From positions 140-64,139 of the forward strand of contig NZ_RZJR01000008.1 of NCBI RefSeq assembly GCF_003990975.1: a DNA stretch of 64,000 nt, read 5' to 3'. The notes below the pieces were generated by a model. It was not told where the DNA came from. It saw only the letters and a list, made by a program, of their open reading frames with translations, and did not search any database. Numbering within the stretch: the stretch's first letter is position 1; every line of letters begins with the position of its first letter. The stretch is from Cohnella sp. AR92. Its GTDB lineage: Bacteria; Bacillota; Bacilli; Paenibacillales; Paenibacillaceae. Positions 33,032 through 41,719 of the stretch are shown here, one piece after another. Position numbers and translations under genes: made by a program.

Positions 33032-34894
33032 TTACTCCCCATCCGCGCCGGTCAACGGATTGCGAACCATTCGGGCGTATACGCCCCCCGCTTGCACGAG
33101 CTGCTCGTGCGAGCCCCGTTCGACGACGCCCCCCTTGTCGATCACCATGATCGTATCCGCATCCCGAATCGTGCTCAAGCGGTGGGCGATGATAAAGGTC
33201 GTCCGCCCTTGCATGACGCGAAGCAGCGCTTCTTGGATATGAAGCTCCGTCCGGGTGTCGATGCTGCTCGTCGCTTCGTCCAGAATAAGAATCGAAGGGC
33301 TCGCCAGGACGACTCTCGCGATGGCGAGAAGCTGCCGCTGCCCTTGGCTGAGGTTGCTTCCGTTCTCCGTCAATTGCGTCCGATAACGATTCGGAAGCTT
33401 GCGGATGAACGCATCCGCGTTGGCGGCCTCCGCCGCGCGGCGAATCTCCTCGTCCGTCGCTTCCGGCCTGCCGTATTTGATATTCTCCTCGATGGTACCC
33501 GAGAACAAATACGTATCCTGCAGTACGATGCCGAAGCTGCTTCTCAGGCTGTCGCGGGTGTAATCCCGGATGTCCCTGCCGTCCAGCAGGATGCGTCCCT
33601 CGTTCACGTCGTAGAATCGCGTAAGCAAGTTCACGATGGTCGTCTTCCCCGCTCCCGTCGGGCCGACAAGCGCGACACTCGAACCGGCGGGCACCGCGAA
33701 GCTGACATCCCGGAGAATCGGATTGTCCGCGCGATAGCCGAAGCTCACATTCTCGAAGCGAACCTCGCCTTGCGCCTCCTTCAACGGAACCGCATCGGGA
33801 GCGTCGTTCTTCTCTTCGTCCTCGTCGATCACCTCGAACACCCGCTCCGCGCCGGCCAGGCCGGATTGGAGCACGTTGAAGACGTTGGCGATATCGTTCA
33901 ACGGGCGGACGAATTGACGGGAATAGCCGATGAAGCTGGCGATGATCCCGATGGTGATGTGACCGTGAACGGCCAGCACGCCGCCGACGATCGCCACGGC
34001 GGCGAAGCCGAGATTGCCGATGACGCCGAGAAGGGGCATCAGGAAGCCGGATACGATCTGCGCCTTGGTTCCCGTCTCCCGCAGCTTGGCGTTCACTTCC
34101 TCGAACTGCTCGACCGCCTTCTCTTCGCGATTGAATGCCTTCACGACGTCGATCCCGGTGATCGTCTCCTCGATATGGCCGTTCAAGGAGCCGAGTTGGA
34201 CTTGCTGCTCCTTGAACAGAGACCGGGTACGGCGCGAGATCGTTTTCGCGAGCAGATAGACGAGCGGAACCGTGACCAGGCTCGCGAGCGTAAGCACCGG
34301 GCTGAGAATCAGCATCAGGATAAGAGAGCCGACGACGGAGATGATGCCGGACATGAGCTGCGACGTCGTCTGGGAGATCGTCGTGCTGACATTGTCGATA
34401 TCGTTGGACAATCGGCTCATGATCTCGCCGTGCCTTCTCGTATCGAAGTAAGCCAGCGGCAGCCTATGCAGCTTGCCGAACAAGGCGCTGCGCAGACGGT
34501 GAAGAATCCGTTGGGAGATTCCCGCCATCATCCACCCCTGCATCAACGTCAACCCGGCATCTCCGGCATAGGCCGTAACCAAGGCGATCAAGACGATCTC
34601 CAGATAACCGAAGTCGACCTGTCCCTTGCCGAGGATCGCATCGACGGCTTCCCCGATCAGATAAGGAGCCGATAACGAGATAGCGGAATCGACCAAGATA
34701 AGCAGGAAGACGATGGAGAGCCACCGACGCTCCTTGTCGATATACGTCCAGAGCCTCCGCAGGGTTCCTTGAAAATTGTTGGGCTTCTGAACCGCGCCGC
34801 GGCGGCCTCCGTGTCCCCGATTCGCGCCGATCGTGACCGGAGGCGGATCGGCGCGGCCGGCTCCGGCATCGGGCCTTGTCTCGTTAAGCGCCAT
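33032..34894 (-). CDS. Heterodimeric ABC exporter subunit, catalytically complete half
   Basis: The 620-residue half-transporter has a six-helix export domain (about 50-350) and an ATPase domain with Walker A VGPTGAGKTT, signature NLSQGQRQLLAIARVV, Walker B ILILDEATSSIDTRTE and His loop FIIAHRLSTI. The glutamate after Walker B is present. The LSQGQ signature is the altered form typical of the BmrC/TM288-like subunit in heterodimers. Its ATG at 34894 overlaps the partner gene by 11 nt. An extra basic N-terminal tail of about 45 residues precedes the first helix. Likely substrates are drugs or lipids. Confidence 0.9.
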   Translation of the reverse strand: MALNETRPDAGAGRADPPPVTIGANRGHGGRRGAVQKPNNFQGTLRRLWTYIDKERRWLSIVFLLILVDSAISLSAPYLIGEAVDAILGKGQVDFGYLEIVLIALVTAYAGDAGLTLMQGWMMAGISQRILHRLRSALFGKLHRLPLAYFDTRRHGEIMSRLSNDIDNVSTTISQTTSQLMSGIISVVGSLILMLILSPVLTLASLVTVPLVYLLAKTISRRTRSLFKEQQVQLGSLNGHIEETITGIDVVKAFNREEKAVEQFEEVNAKLRETGTKAQIVSGFLMPLLGVIGNLGFAAVAIVGGVLAVHGHITIGIIASFIGYSRQFVRPLNDIANVFNVLQSGLAGAERVFEVIDEDEEKNDAPDAVPLKEAQGEVRFENVSFGYRADNPILRDVSFAVPAGSSVALVGPTGAGKTTIVNLLTRFYDVNEGRILLDGRDIRDYTRDSLRSSFGIVLQDTYLFSGTIEENIKYGRPEATDEEIRRAAEAANADAFIRKLPNRYRTQLTENGSNLSQGQRQLLAIARVVLASPSILILDEATSSIDTRTELHIQEALLRVMQGRTTFIIAHRLSTIRDADTIMVIDKGGVVERGSHEQLVQAGGVYARMVRNPLTGADGE

Positions 34895-36623
34895 AGATTT
34901 GCATCTCCTTGCCGATCTGGGAGTGATAAATTTCCTGATAGATTCGGCAATCCCGCAGCAGCTCCTCATGCTTGCCGCTTCCGACGATCTCGCCGTGATC
35001 CAGCACGACGATCCGATCCAGATCCATCACCGACGTGATCCGCTGGGCGATCATGATACAAGTCATGCCTTGGGCGTATTGCCGCAGCGACGCCTTGATG
35101 GCCGATTCCGTCGTCACGTCGACCGCGCTCGTGCAATCGTCCAGAATGAGAATCTCCGGCTTGCGGACGAGCGCCCGCGCGATGGAGAGCCGCTGCTTCT
35201 GCCCGCCGGACAGGTTGACCCCGCCTTGTCCCAGCTTCGTCTCGTAGCCGTCCGGAAGCGCGCGAATGAAGTCGTCCGCGGCCGCCAAGCGCGCCGCGCC
35301 GGCGATCTCCTCTTCCGAAGCCGATTCGTTGCCCCACTGAATGTTGCTGCGGATCGTTCCCGTGAAGAGAACCGGCCGCTGCGGAACGACCGCTACCTTC
35401 TCGCGGATCCAACGAGGATCGAGCTTGCGCACGTCGACCCCGTTCATCGCCACGATGCCCGCGGTAGCTTCATAGAAACGCGGTATCAGCTGGACAAGCG
35501 TGCTTTTGCCCGAGCCCGTCGAACCGATGACCCCGACCGTCTGCCCCGGCAGGATCTTCAGATCGATCCCCTTCAGGACGGGCTCGCCGGAATCGCCCTC
35601 GTAAGAGAACGAGACTTCGCGGAATTCGACGCTTCCTTTCTCCGCCGCTTGCTCTTCCGCTTGAGGCTGCCACTCGTCCCTATCTTGCAGAGTTAGAACT
35701 TCCGCCAGGCGTCCGCCGGATACCCGTGCCCTGACGAGCATGTTGATGACCATCGACATCATCATGAGCGAGAACAGGATCTGCGTCATATAATTGACGA
35801 ACGCCACGATATGGCCGACCTGCATGCTTCCTTCGTCGACCCGATTCGCTCCGAACCAGAGGATGCCGACGATGCCGAGATTGACGATAAGGACAATCGA
35901 CGGATTGAAGAACGCCATGATCCTCATGGCTCTCTGGGAACGGGCCTGGTATTCGTCGTTGGAGCGCTCGAATTTGCCCGTCTCCTCCTCGTATCGATTA
36001 AACGCCTTCACGACCCGAACGCCGGCCAGATATTCCCGCATGCGGCTGTTCAGCTTGTCCAGGGAGGCTTGAACCCTGGAGAACAACGGGTAGCCGATCT
36101 TGAAGTTGATAGAGATCAGAATGGCGACGACCGGCACTACGATCACGAGGACAAGGCTCAATTCCAGGTTCAGGCTCAACGCCATGACCAAGCTGCCGAT
36201 TCCAAGAATCGGCGCCTTCGCGAAGATCCGCATCATTCCGTTCGCGAAGTTCTGGATTTGCGTGACGTCGTTGGTCATCCGGGTGACCAAGGAGGCTCGA
36301 TCGAAGCGATCGAGGCTGCGCAGCGGAAGCGACTGGATCTTGCGGAACAAGTCCGAGCGAAGCTCCGCTCCGAACGCTTGCGAGACTCGGCTGGACACGA
36401 TGTTTCGGCCGCTGGCCATCAAGGCGCCGATCAGCGTGACGAGCAGCATCAAGCCGCCAATCCGCAGCACGGTGCCGAAATCCTGCTTGGAGACGCCCTC
36501 GTCGATCATCCTGGCCAGGAAAGTAGGCTGCAGCAGATCGCAGACGGCTTCGCCCGCGACAAGCAGGAACGATAAGCTGAACGGCACGCCATAGCGGCGA
36601 ATGTACTTCCTTCGATAGCCCAT
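34884..36623 (-). CDS. Heterodimeric ABC exporter subunit with degenerate ATP site
   Basis: This 579-residue half-transporter has an export domain (about 1-310) and an ATPase domain with Walker A IGSTGSGKST, the normal signature NLSGGQKQRLSIARAL and Walker B ILILDDCTSAVD. Here the catalytic Glu after Walker B is Asp. Together with LSQGQ in the partner this makes one weak ATP site, as in the TM287/288 and BmrCD heterodimers. AAGGAG lies 15 nt before the ATG, but a CGGATATCCG palindrome between them could shorten the gap by folding. The pair forms an operon with the downstream gene. Confidence 0.9.
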   Translation of the reverse strand: MGYRRKYIRRYGVPFSLSFLLVAGEAVCDLLQPTFLARMIDEGVSKQDFGTVLRIGGLMLLVTLIGALMASGRNIVSSRVSQAFGAELRSDLFRKIQSLPLRSLDRFDRASLVTRMTNDVTQIQNFANGMMRIFAKAPILGIGSLVMALSLNLELSLVLVIVVPVVAILISINFKIGYPLFSRVQASLDKLNSRMREYLAGVRVVKAFNRYEEETGKFERSNDEYQARSQRAMRIMAFFNPSIVLIVNLGIVGILWFGANRVDEGSMQVGHIVAFVNYMTQILFSLMMMSMVINMLVRARVSGGRLAEVLTLQDRDEWQPQAEEQAAEKGSVEFREVSFSYEGDSGEPVLKGIDLKILPGQTVGVIGSTGSGKSTLVQLIPRFYEATAGIVAMNGVDVRKLDPRWIREKVAVVPQRPVLFTGTIRSNIQWGNESASEEEIAGAARLAAADDFIRALPDGYETKLGQGGVNLSGGQKQRLSIARALVRKPEILILDDCTSAVDVTTESAIKASLRQYAQGMTCIMIAQRITSVMDLDRIVVLDHGEIVGSGKHEELLRDCRIYQEIYHSQIGKEMQIYGA

Positions 36624-36660
36624 AAGTTCGGATATCCGCTCCTTGTAAAGCCTGAATAAG

Positions 36661-36689
36661 GCAAAGAAACCGCACGGGAGCGGTCTCTT
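36661..36689 (-). terminator. Rho-independent terminator of the phosphodiesterase gene
   Basis: AAGAAACCGC and GCGGTCTCTT pair with one mismatch on a 6-nt loop. On the minus strand the hairpin is followed by TTGCCTTATT. It separates the phosphodiesterase gene from the ABC exporter operon. Confidence 0.65.
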
Positions 36690-36814
36690 CGAGTTCGGTC
36701 AACCACACGCTTTCTATTTTAAAGCGGCGGTAAGTATTTAACAACTTAAGCTTCGGCCAGGCTTGTCCATGTCCGCGCCGGATGGACGCGTCGGATTGTC
36801 TCCATCCGCTCTAT

Positions 36815-37330
36815 TCAAAGCCGGACGTTCTTATCCTTATAGTACACGTGCTTCGCCTGGATCCGGCCTTCCTCGATCTTCATCAATCCGAACGAGAATT
36901 GGCTGAGCCGTCTCTTGTCGGTCGGCGAGCCGGGATTGAACACGAGCAGGCCGTTCACGCGCTTCAGAACGGGAAGATGCGAATGTCCGTAAACGATGGC
37001 GTCCACCGGGTCGTTCTGGAAAGCGCGAAGAGCTCTCGTCTCGGTCGCCGTTCGTCCGCCGTCCCCGTGCCCGTGCACCAGCCCGATGGATACCCCGCCT
37101 AACTGAAGGATTTTGCGGTAGCCGAACTTCTTCACGATGTCCGTGCCGTCGTTGTTGCCCGCAACCCCGTAGACCGGCGCCAGCTTCTCCAATTGCTCCA
37201 GAATGCGAAGGTCGGTCCAGTCCCCGGCATGAAGAATCGCGTCCACCTTGCGGAACGCATGGACAAGCGGTTCCGGCAGCTCCTTCGCCATTCTGGGCAT
37301 GTGGGTGTCCGAGACGATTCCGAGCTTCAC
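36815..37330 (-). CDS. Calcineurin-like phosphodiesterase (YfcE/MJ0936 type)
   Basis: The 171-residue cytosolic metallophosphoesterase shows the complete binuclear metal site: GIVSDTHMPR (Asp, His), ILHAGDWTD (Asp), VAGNNDG (Asn), GLVHGHGDG (His) and VYGHSHLPV (His-x-His), with NPGSPTDKRR closing the fold. Family members hydrolyse phosphodiesters in vitro, and a physiological substrate is not known for most. It starts 17 nt after the glycosidase gene and is probably co-transcribed with it. A terminator follows. Confidence 0.9.
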   Translation of the reverse strand: MKLGIVSDTHMPRMAKELPEPLVHAFRKVDAILHAGDWTDLRILEQLEKLAPVYGVAGNNDGTDIVKKFGYRKILQLGGVSIGLVHGHGDGGRTATETRALRAFQNDPVDAIVYGHSHLPVLKRVNGLLVFNPGSPTDKRRLSQFSFGLMKIEEGRIQAKHVYYKDKNVRL

Positions 37331-37346
37331 GGCGCCTCTCCTCCGA

Positions 37347-38915
37347 TCAGTTGACGTAATAGCCGCGGAGCAGATCCGCGAGCCCGAGCGGATTCCTCAA
37401 GAGCTCCTTCGCCCTGAAGTACAAATCCCCTTGAATTACCGCATGCTTCTTATTATATTGCAATTGATTCATGATTTCCTGTGCGGATTGCCAGCCCGAT
37501 TCCGTCGTTCCGACTTTATAGGCCGCATGGCCGATGTACAGCTTCACGTCCGTCCCCTGCACTTCGTTCGCCCACCAGCTGGTCACAGTGCCGTAAGGAG
37601 CGCTTTTGTTCGTCAAGCTCCAATACACCTGCGGCGCGACATAGTCGAGCCAGCCCTGGCGGATCCACGTTCTCACATCCGCGTTCATGCCGTCGTACGC
37701 GGTGACGCCTGCTTTGGTATCCGAGCCGGTCGGATCGTCGGAAGCGTTGCGCCAGACGCCGAACGGGCTGATCCCGAACGATACGCGAGGCTTCGCCTTG
37801 TGAATGCTGTCATCCAGCAGCTTGACGAATTGGTTGATATTATCCCGGCGCCACTCAGCCTTGGTCAGCAGCTTGTTCGGGTTGTATGCCAAATAGGAGA
37901 CGCTGTCGTTGAAGTCGGTCCCGGACGGATAGAAATAATCGTCCAGGTGGACGCCGTCGATCGGATAGTTGTTCACGACCTCCATGATGGCATCCACGAT
38001 ATGCTGGCGGGCATCCGGAATGCCGGGATCGATGTAGCTGACCGTTCCGGACTTCACGATCCAGTCGGGATGCTGAAGAGCCACGTGGTTCGCGGCAAGC
38101 CCGTTCGTCGTCGTATCGGTATTCGCCCGGAAAGGGTTGAACCAAGCATGGAACTGCATCCCCCGCTTGTGAGCTTCTTCGATCATATACGTGAGCGGAT
38201 CATAGCCCGGGTCCTGTCCTTGCGTGCCGGTCAGCACCTTCGACCACGGCACGAGCTGGGAAGGGTAAAGCGCGTCTCCGGCCGATCTCACTTGCACGAA
38301 GACGGAATTCATGCCGACTGCTTGCAGGTCGTCGAGCAGCTTCGCGAACTCCGCCTGCTGCTTCGCGGGATCGGAATATGCCGAGGTTGACGGCCAATCC
38401 AGATTATATACGGTGGAGATCCATGCGCCCCGAATATCGGCAGCCGAACCTCCGCCAGAAGGATTCGTAGTGGTCAAGGCGATGATTCTCGTCTTCGAGT
38501 TCCAATCAACCTGAACGCCGAGATTCTCGCTCACGAACCGAAGCGGAACCATGACTCTGCCGTTCTTGACTTCCGTCGGGGCGTCCAGAGGCACCTTCGA
38601 TCCGTTCACGTAAGCGAACTTCTGCCCGCTGACCATCGTGATCACCTTGCCGGATTGGGCGATGGACACGGTCTTGGCGCTCTGCTTCCAATCGACGACG
38701 GCCTTCAGGCTCTCGCTTACGACTCGAATCGGCACCATCGTCAGGTTTACTTTCGGTAGAACGTAAGGCTCCGTATCCGTTATGACAGGCGCGCCGTCCA
38801 GCAGGATTTGAATCCCGGAGGATGCGGCATCCGCTTGGCGTCCAAACGGCAGGATGGCGGAGGCGAGCAACATAAGCGGCAGCGAGCTTCGGATTATGCG
38901 ATGGCTAAGCTTCAT
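37347..38915 (-). CDS. Secreted GHL10-type glycoside hydrolase with N-terminal stalk domains
   Basis: The 522-residue protein starts with a signal peptide (LPLMLLASAILPFG). Residues about 35-150 form the copper-amine-oxidase-N type domain, with VNLTMVPIRVVSESL and RVMVPLRFVSENLGVQVDW, which in Paenibacillaceae is a wall-associated stalk. The rest is a GHL10/DUF187 domain: RGAWISTVYNLDWPS, GMNSVFVQVRSAGDALYPS, GMQFHAWFNPFR and DGVHLDDYFYP carry the expected acidic residues, and YVAPQVYWSL lies near the end. Relatives such as YngK have unresolved sugar targets, possibly cell-wall glycans. Confidence 0.88.
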   Translation of the reverse strand: MKLSHRIIRSSLPLMLLASAILPFGRQADAASSGIQILLDGAPVITDTEPYVLPKVNLTMVPIRVVSESLKAVVDWKQSAKTVSIAQSGKVITMVSGQKFAYVNGSKVPLDAPTEVKNGRVMVPLRFVSENLGVQVDWNSKTRIIALTTTNPSGGGSAADIRGAWISTVYNLDWPSTSAYSDPAKQQAEFAKLLDDLQAVGMNSVFVQVRSAGDALYPSQLVPWSKVLTGTQGQDPGYDPLTYMIEEAHKRGMQFHAWFNPFRANTDTTTNGLAANHVALQHPDWIVKSGTVSYIDPGIPDARQHIVDAIMEVVNNYPIDGVHLDDYFYPSGTDFNDSVSYLAYNPNKLLTKAEWRRDNINQFVKLLDDSIHKAKPRVSFGISPFGVWRNASDDPTGSDTKAGVTAYDGMNADVRTWIRQGWLDYVAPQVYWSLTNKSAPYGTVTSWWANEVQGTDVKLYIGHAAYKVGTTESGWQSAQEIMNQLQYNKKHAVIQGDLYFRAKELLRNPLGLADLLRGYYVN

Positions 38916-39021
38916 CGTTCGTCTTCTAATCTCCTATTCTTCTCATCATTCTATTCTTGCAAGTCGAATAGATAGACGCGTTTCGGGAGGATTAGTTGCA
39001 AAATCTGACGGCTTTCTCATG

Positions 39022-39069
39022 AAAAAGCCGCTCCGATTCCGCTTGCGAAAGCGGTTTGTCGAAACGGCT
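39022..39069 (-). terminator. Likely terminator of the SDR gene
   Basis: AGCCG (39026-39030) and CGGCT (39065-39069) enclose an inner CCGCTT/AAGCGG hairpin. On the minus strand the structure ends in a short T run. It lies about 45 nt after the stop at 39114. Confidence 0.5.
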
Positions 39070-39113
39070 ATTGAATCGGCTATTGAATCGATATTCGAAG
39101 TCGCTATGGCTTT

Positions 39114-39938
39114 TTATTGCGGCTTTCTCAACGCCCCGGTGCTAAGTACCCGCGCAACCGTGCCGCCGTCCACGCGGATGTCGGTGCCGGTGATGTAGGA
39201 AGCATCTTCGCTGACCAGGAAGGCGACCGCCCCCGCTATCTCGCCGGCTTCGCCTTCGCGTCCGAGAGGCGTGTTGTCGAGCAGCAGCTTCATGGCCGCG
39301 CTCTGCTCCGCTTCCTGTCTGCCCATCGGCGTGTCGATCGTTCCCGGCGAGACGGAGACGATGCGGGCGCCCTTCTGTCCCCATGCCCAAGCTTGTTCTT
39401 CCACGAGAACCTGCACGCCGATCTTCGAGATCGGGTACGAAGCTTCCGGCTTGCCCTGCGTGAACGCCTCGATGCGGTCGAGGAAGTCCGGGGCGAGCGG
39501 ATTCTTGAGCAGTTCGACGAACGACTCGTGACGCGGCGCGAAAAAGGCGGACATCGAGGAGATGCATACTGCAACGGATCCCGGAACGGCGAGAGGCAAG
39601 AACGCATTCAGGATCAAGCCCGTTCCCACCATGTTCACTTCCATGATCCGGCGGCCGGTCGACATCGTCGGGGACAAGCCTGCCGTATGAACGACCGCGC
39701 CCAGTTCGCCGAGCTTGGCGGCTTCGGACGCTAGCTCTTCCACTTGCTGCACGTTCGTAATATCGACGGTACGGAACTTGAGGTCCGTTATTCCTTCCGC
39801 CGCAAGCTCCGTTGCCGCTTGGCTCAACCGCTCTTCGCTGACGTCCGCGAGAAGCAGCGTCCCTCGCTTGCCGAGGCGACGAGCGATCTGCTTGCCCATT
39901 CCGCCGGATCCGCCCGTGATGACATAGACTTTGCTCAT
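39114..39938 (-). CDS. Short-chain dehydrogenase/reductase
   Basis: The 274-residue NAD(P)-dependent enzyme begins with the Rossmann segment VYVITGGSGGMGKQIARRLG; the catalytic Tyr and Lys lie in YPISKIG near residue 163-167 and the C-terminal part has SPGTIDTPMGR and FLVSEDASYITGTDIRVDGG, typical of classical SDRs. An Asp follows the second strand (LLADVSEE), which suggests NAD preference. It has an unusually long insert before the active Tyr. GGAGG lies 9 nt before the ATG at 39938. It is divergent from a TetR regulator, which probably controls it. Substrate unknown; hydroxysteroid-dehydrogenase-like enzymes are the nearest resemblance. Confidence 0.88.
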   Translation of the reverse strand: MSKVYVITGGSGGMGKQIARRLGKRGTLLLADVSEERLSQAATELAAEGITDLKFRTVDITNVQQVEELASEAAKLGELGAVVHTAGLSPTMSTGRRIMEVNMVGTGLILNAFLPLAVPGSVAVCISSMSAFFAPRHESFVELLKNPLAPDFLDRIEAFTQGKPEASYPISKIGVQVLVEEQAWAWGQKGARIVSVSPGTIDTPMGRQEAEQSAAMKLLLDNTPLGREGEAGEIAGAVAFLVSEDASYITGTDIRVDGGTVARVLSTGALRKPQ

Positions 39939-40035
39939 AAGATTTTGCCTCCGATAAGATGAGTTTGTTATCATGAAAGGTATCGCCCTTCTAGCATAGC
40001 TCTGTCCCTCTGGCGCACTCAAACGTCAATCTCGT

Positions 40036-40053
40036 TGAAAATGTCCATTTTCA
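40036..40053. promoter_or_regulatory. Palindrome TGAAAATG-TC-CATTTTCA, likely TetR operator
   Basis: A perfect 8-bp inverted repeat with a 2-nt centre lies in the divergent SDR/TetR intergenic region, immediately before the ribosome site of the TetR-type gene. Its size and position are what is expected for autorepression by a TetR dimer. Confidence 0.65.
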
Positions 40054-40071
40054 CAAAGGAGGAACTGTCGC

Positions 40072-40665
40072 ATGACCGTTGCCGAGAGAAACGCGATATC
40101 CTCGCGTTGGCTGATCAAGGAGGCTTTCTTCGCCCTGTTGGCCCTCCATCCGTTCGAGAAAGTCTCGGTTCACGCGATCGTTCGCAAGGCGGGAATCAGC
40201 CGGTCGACGTTCTATTTGCACTTTCGGGATAAATTCGATTTGCTGGAGCAGATGACCGAAGAGATCGTCGGAGAGCTCCTGGCGATGTACGAAGGCAAAC
40301 TGTCCGGAGAGGACCAACGGGAGTTGATTCGGGCTTATGAGGACAAGCTTCCCATTCCCGGGACGATCGCCATCTGCGAGCACTTTCGTACCTATGAGTG
40401 CTTCTATCGCAACCGATTCCAGGATTCTCGGTTCTTGATCTGGCTCTCCGAGGAATTGCGGCTTCGGTTCCTCCGAATCTATCGGGACGAAGCGCAAGCC
40501 ACCTTCGCCGCGGGCGGCACGATGGGATTCTATGGCCGTTGGCTTGCCGAAGGCATGCCCGGCACATCGCTCGAGAATGCGCGGAAGCTCTGTTCGATCG
40601 CCATGTTCTCCTTGCATGATAAGGAATTGGCCGTGACATTCGCGGCCGGGAAGATTTCCGTATAA
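40072..40665 (+). CDS. TetR/AcrR-family transcriptional regulator
   Basis: The 197-residue protein has an N-terminal TetR helix-turn-helix: SSRWLIKEAFFALL opens it and VHAIVRKAGISRSTFYLHFRDKFDLLEQM, quoted in part as KAGISRSTFYLHF, is the recognition region. The C-terminal part is an all-helical ligand and dimer domain without recognisable specificity. AAAGGAGG stands 9 nt before the ATG. It is divergent from the SDR gene, and an 18-bp palindrome lies just above its ribosome site, so it probably represses itself and the SDR gene in response to a small molecule. Confidence 0.9.
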   Translation: MTVAERNAISSRWLIKEAFFALLALHPFEKVSVHAIVRKAGISRSTFYLHFRDKFDLLEQMTEEIVGELLAMYEGKLSGEDQRELIRAYEDKLPIPGTIAICEHFRTYECFYRNRFQDSRFLIWLSEELRLRFLRIYRDEAQATFAAGGTMGFYGRWLAEGMPGTSLENARKLCSIAMFSLHDKELAVTFAAGKISV

Positions 40666-40741
40666 AGCGCGGCAACGTTCGCGTATACTTTCCTTCCCGA
40701 TGGGAATATTGACCGGGTAACGGGAAGGATGTGGATGAGGA

Positions 40742-40906
40742 ATGGACAAGAACGAATGGCCGGCACAAGAGAACGACAACGGCTATGAGCCCAGCATCTT
40801 GAATTACGATTACGTATGGGGCAGCGACCAAGACGAGTACACGGAGCAGAACGAGGACTTCGCGGTTCCCGACGAGCTGGAGCTGCCGGATCTCGGACAC
40901 GAATGA
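40742..40906 (+). CDS. Small acidic protein, 54 residues, unknown function
   Basis: This frame opens with MDKNEWPAQENDNGYEPS and ends VPDELELPDLGHE; about a third of its residues are Asp or Glu, with several aromatic residues and no Cys. It follows the TetR gene by about 75 nt on the same strand and is directly followed by a good plus-strand terminator, which supports a real transcript. The ribosome site is weak: AAGGA is 12 nt away and GAGGA abuts the ATG. Composition is protein-like rather than random. I recognise no family. Confidence 0.6.
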   Translation: MDKNEWPAQENDNGYEPSILNYDYVWGSDQDEYTEQNEDFAVPDELELPDLGHE

Positions 40907-40936
40907 TCGGACGAATGATCGGGAAGAACAATGAAG

Positions 40937-40974
40937 AAGATCCCTAGCCGCGCTGGCAAGGGATCTTTCTTTTG
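40937..40974 (+). terminator. Rho-independent terminator after the small acidic ORF
   Basis: AAGATCCCT (40937-40945) pairs perfectly with AGGGATCTT (40959-40967), followed on the plus strand by TCTTTTGG. It ends the TetR/small-ORF transcript and may also serve the convergent lipoprotein gene. Confidence 0.8.
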
Positions 40975-40977
40975 GCG

Positions 40978-41517
40978 TTAATTAAGAGCTTTAAGCGGAG
41001 TGTTCTCCTTTATGATCTGTTCCGCTTCCTCATATCCAGGCGGGTAGGCGAAATTGTAACGTGCGGGAATGGCAAAAACATAGGTATCGTTCCGTCCCAA
41101 TTCGCTCGGCGGGACCGCCGCTGCGCCTATGGAAAATTGTTCCCGTCGTAACGAGTCCCACTGGCTTGTCGTAAAAACCATCACGGGGATATCCTGCCTT
41201 GGCGTTTGTTCGGTCCAGCGAGGATCTCGAATAGTTAGCATCGGGCCCGTTTCCGGAGACTTCGCGCCTGCGGAATCTACGTCCGTTACGTTGCCCTCCC
41301 ACTTGCTAATGACGATGGAATAACCCTTCCAGCTTGAGGGTAAGGAAAACCGAAATCCGTATTGATTATTCTCGTACGCGATGGAGTTGGAATTTGCGGT
41401 TGAAGGTGGCGCCGTTAGGGTGGGAGAAGGTTGAGATGGGCTATTGCCATCCTTCTTATACGCGCAACCCGCTAATAGAATAACGGCGATAAGGAATAGG
41501 ATTGGAACCTTCAGCAA
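40978..41517 (-). CDS. Lipoprotein, unknown function
   Basis: The 179-residue protein has a short lipoprotein signal with lipobox LLAGC at about residues 14-18, a Ser/Pro/Thr-rich linker, then a domain starting SIAYENNQYGFRFSLPSSWKGY. That opening resembles PsbP-like or DUF-type domains seen in Bacillales surface lipoproteins. It should sit on the outer face of the membrane. The start codon is TTG with AAAGGA about 12 nt upstream. No transport or enzyme motif is visible. Confidence 0.75.
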   Translation of the reverse strand: MLKVPILFLIAVILLAGCAYKKDGNSPSQPSPTLTAPPSTANSNSIAYENNQYGFRFSLPSSWKGYSIVISKWEGNVTDVDSAGAKSPETGPMLTIRDPRWTEQTPRQDIPVMVFTTSQWDSLRREQFSIGAAAVPPSELGRNDTYVFAIPARYNFAYPPGYEEAEQIIKENTPLKALN

Positions 41518-41681
41518 CAGGGGACACCGTCCTTTATTGGGATCATTCTCTTTGAGAAAATGGACGAAAATGAAAGCAATAAAGTTCGAGGTGCGGCGCT
41601 GTTTTCAAAGGTTATACAGCAAAAGGTCGTTAACGATTCATCGGCTGTCGCTCTCTTCGAATTGGCTAGACGGCGGCGCCT

Positions 41682-41709
41682 TCAAAAAGAAAACCGCCCG
41701 ATAGGCGGT
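41682..41709 (-). terminator. Rho-independent terminator of the GNAT gene at 41720
   Basis: On the minus strand ACCGCC and GGCGGT form a stem around a 5-nt loop, followed by TTTCTTTTTG, about 10 nt after the stop codon. Confidence 0.85.
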
Positions 41710-41719
41710 GTAATCAAGT

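Noticed and set aside
39064-39089. Tandem CGGCTATTGAAT repeat after the SDR gene
   Set aside because: Only two copies of 12 bp with no further structure; probably chance or slippage near a terminator.
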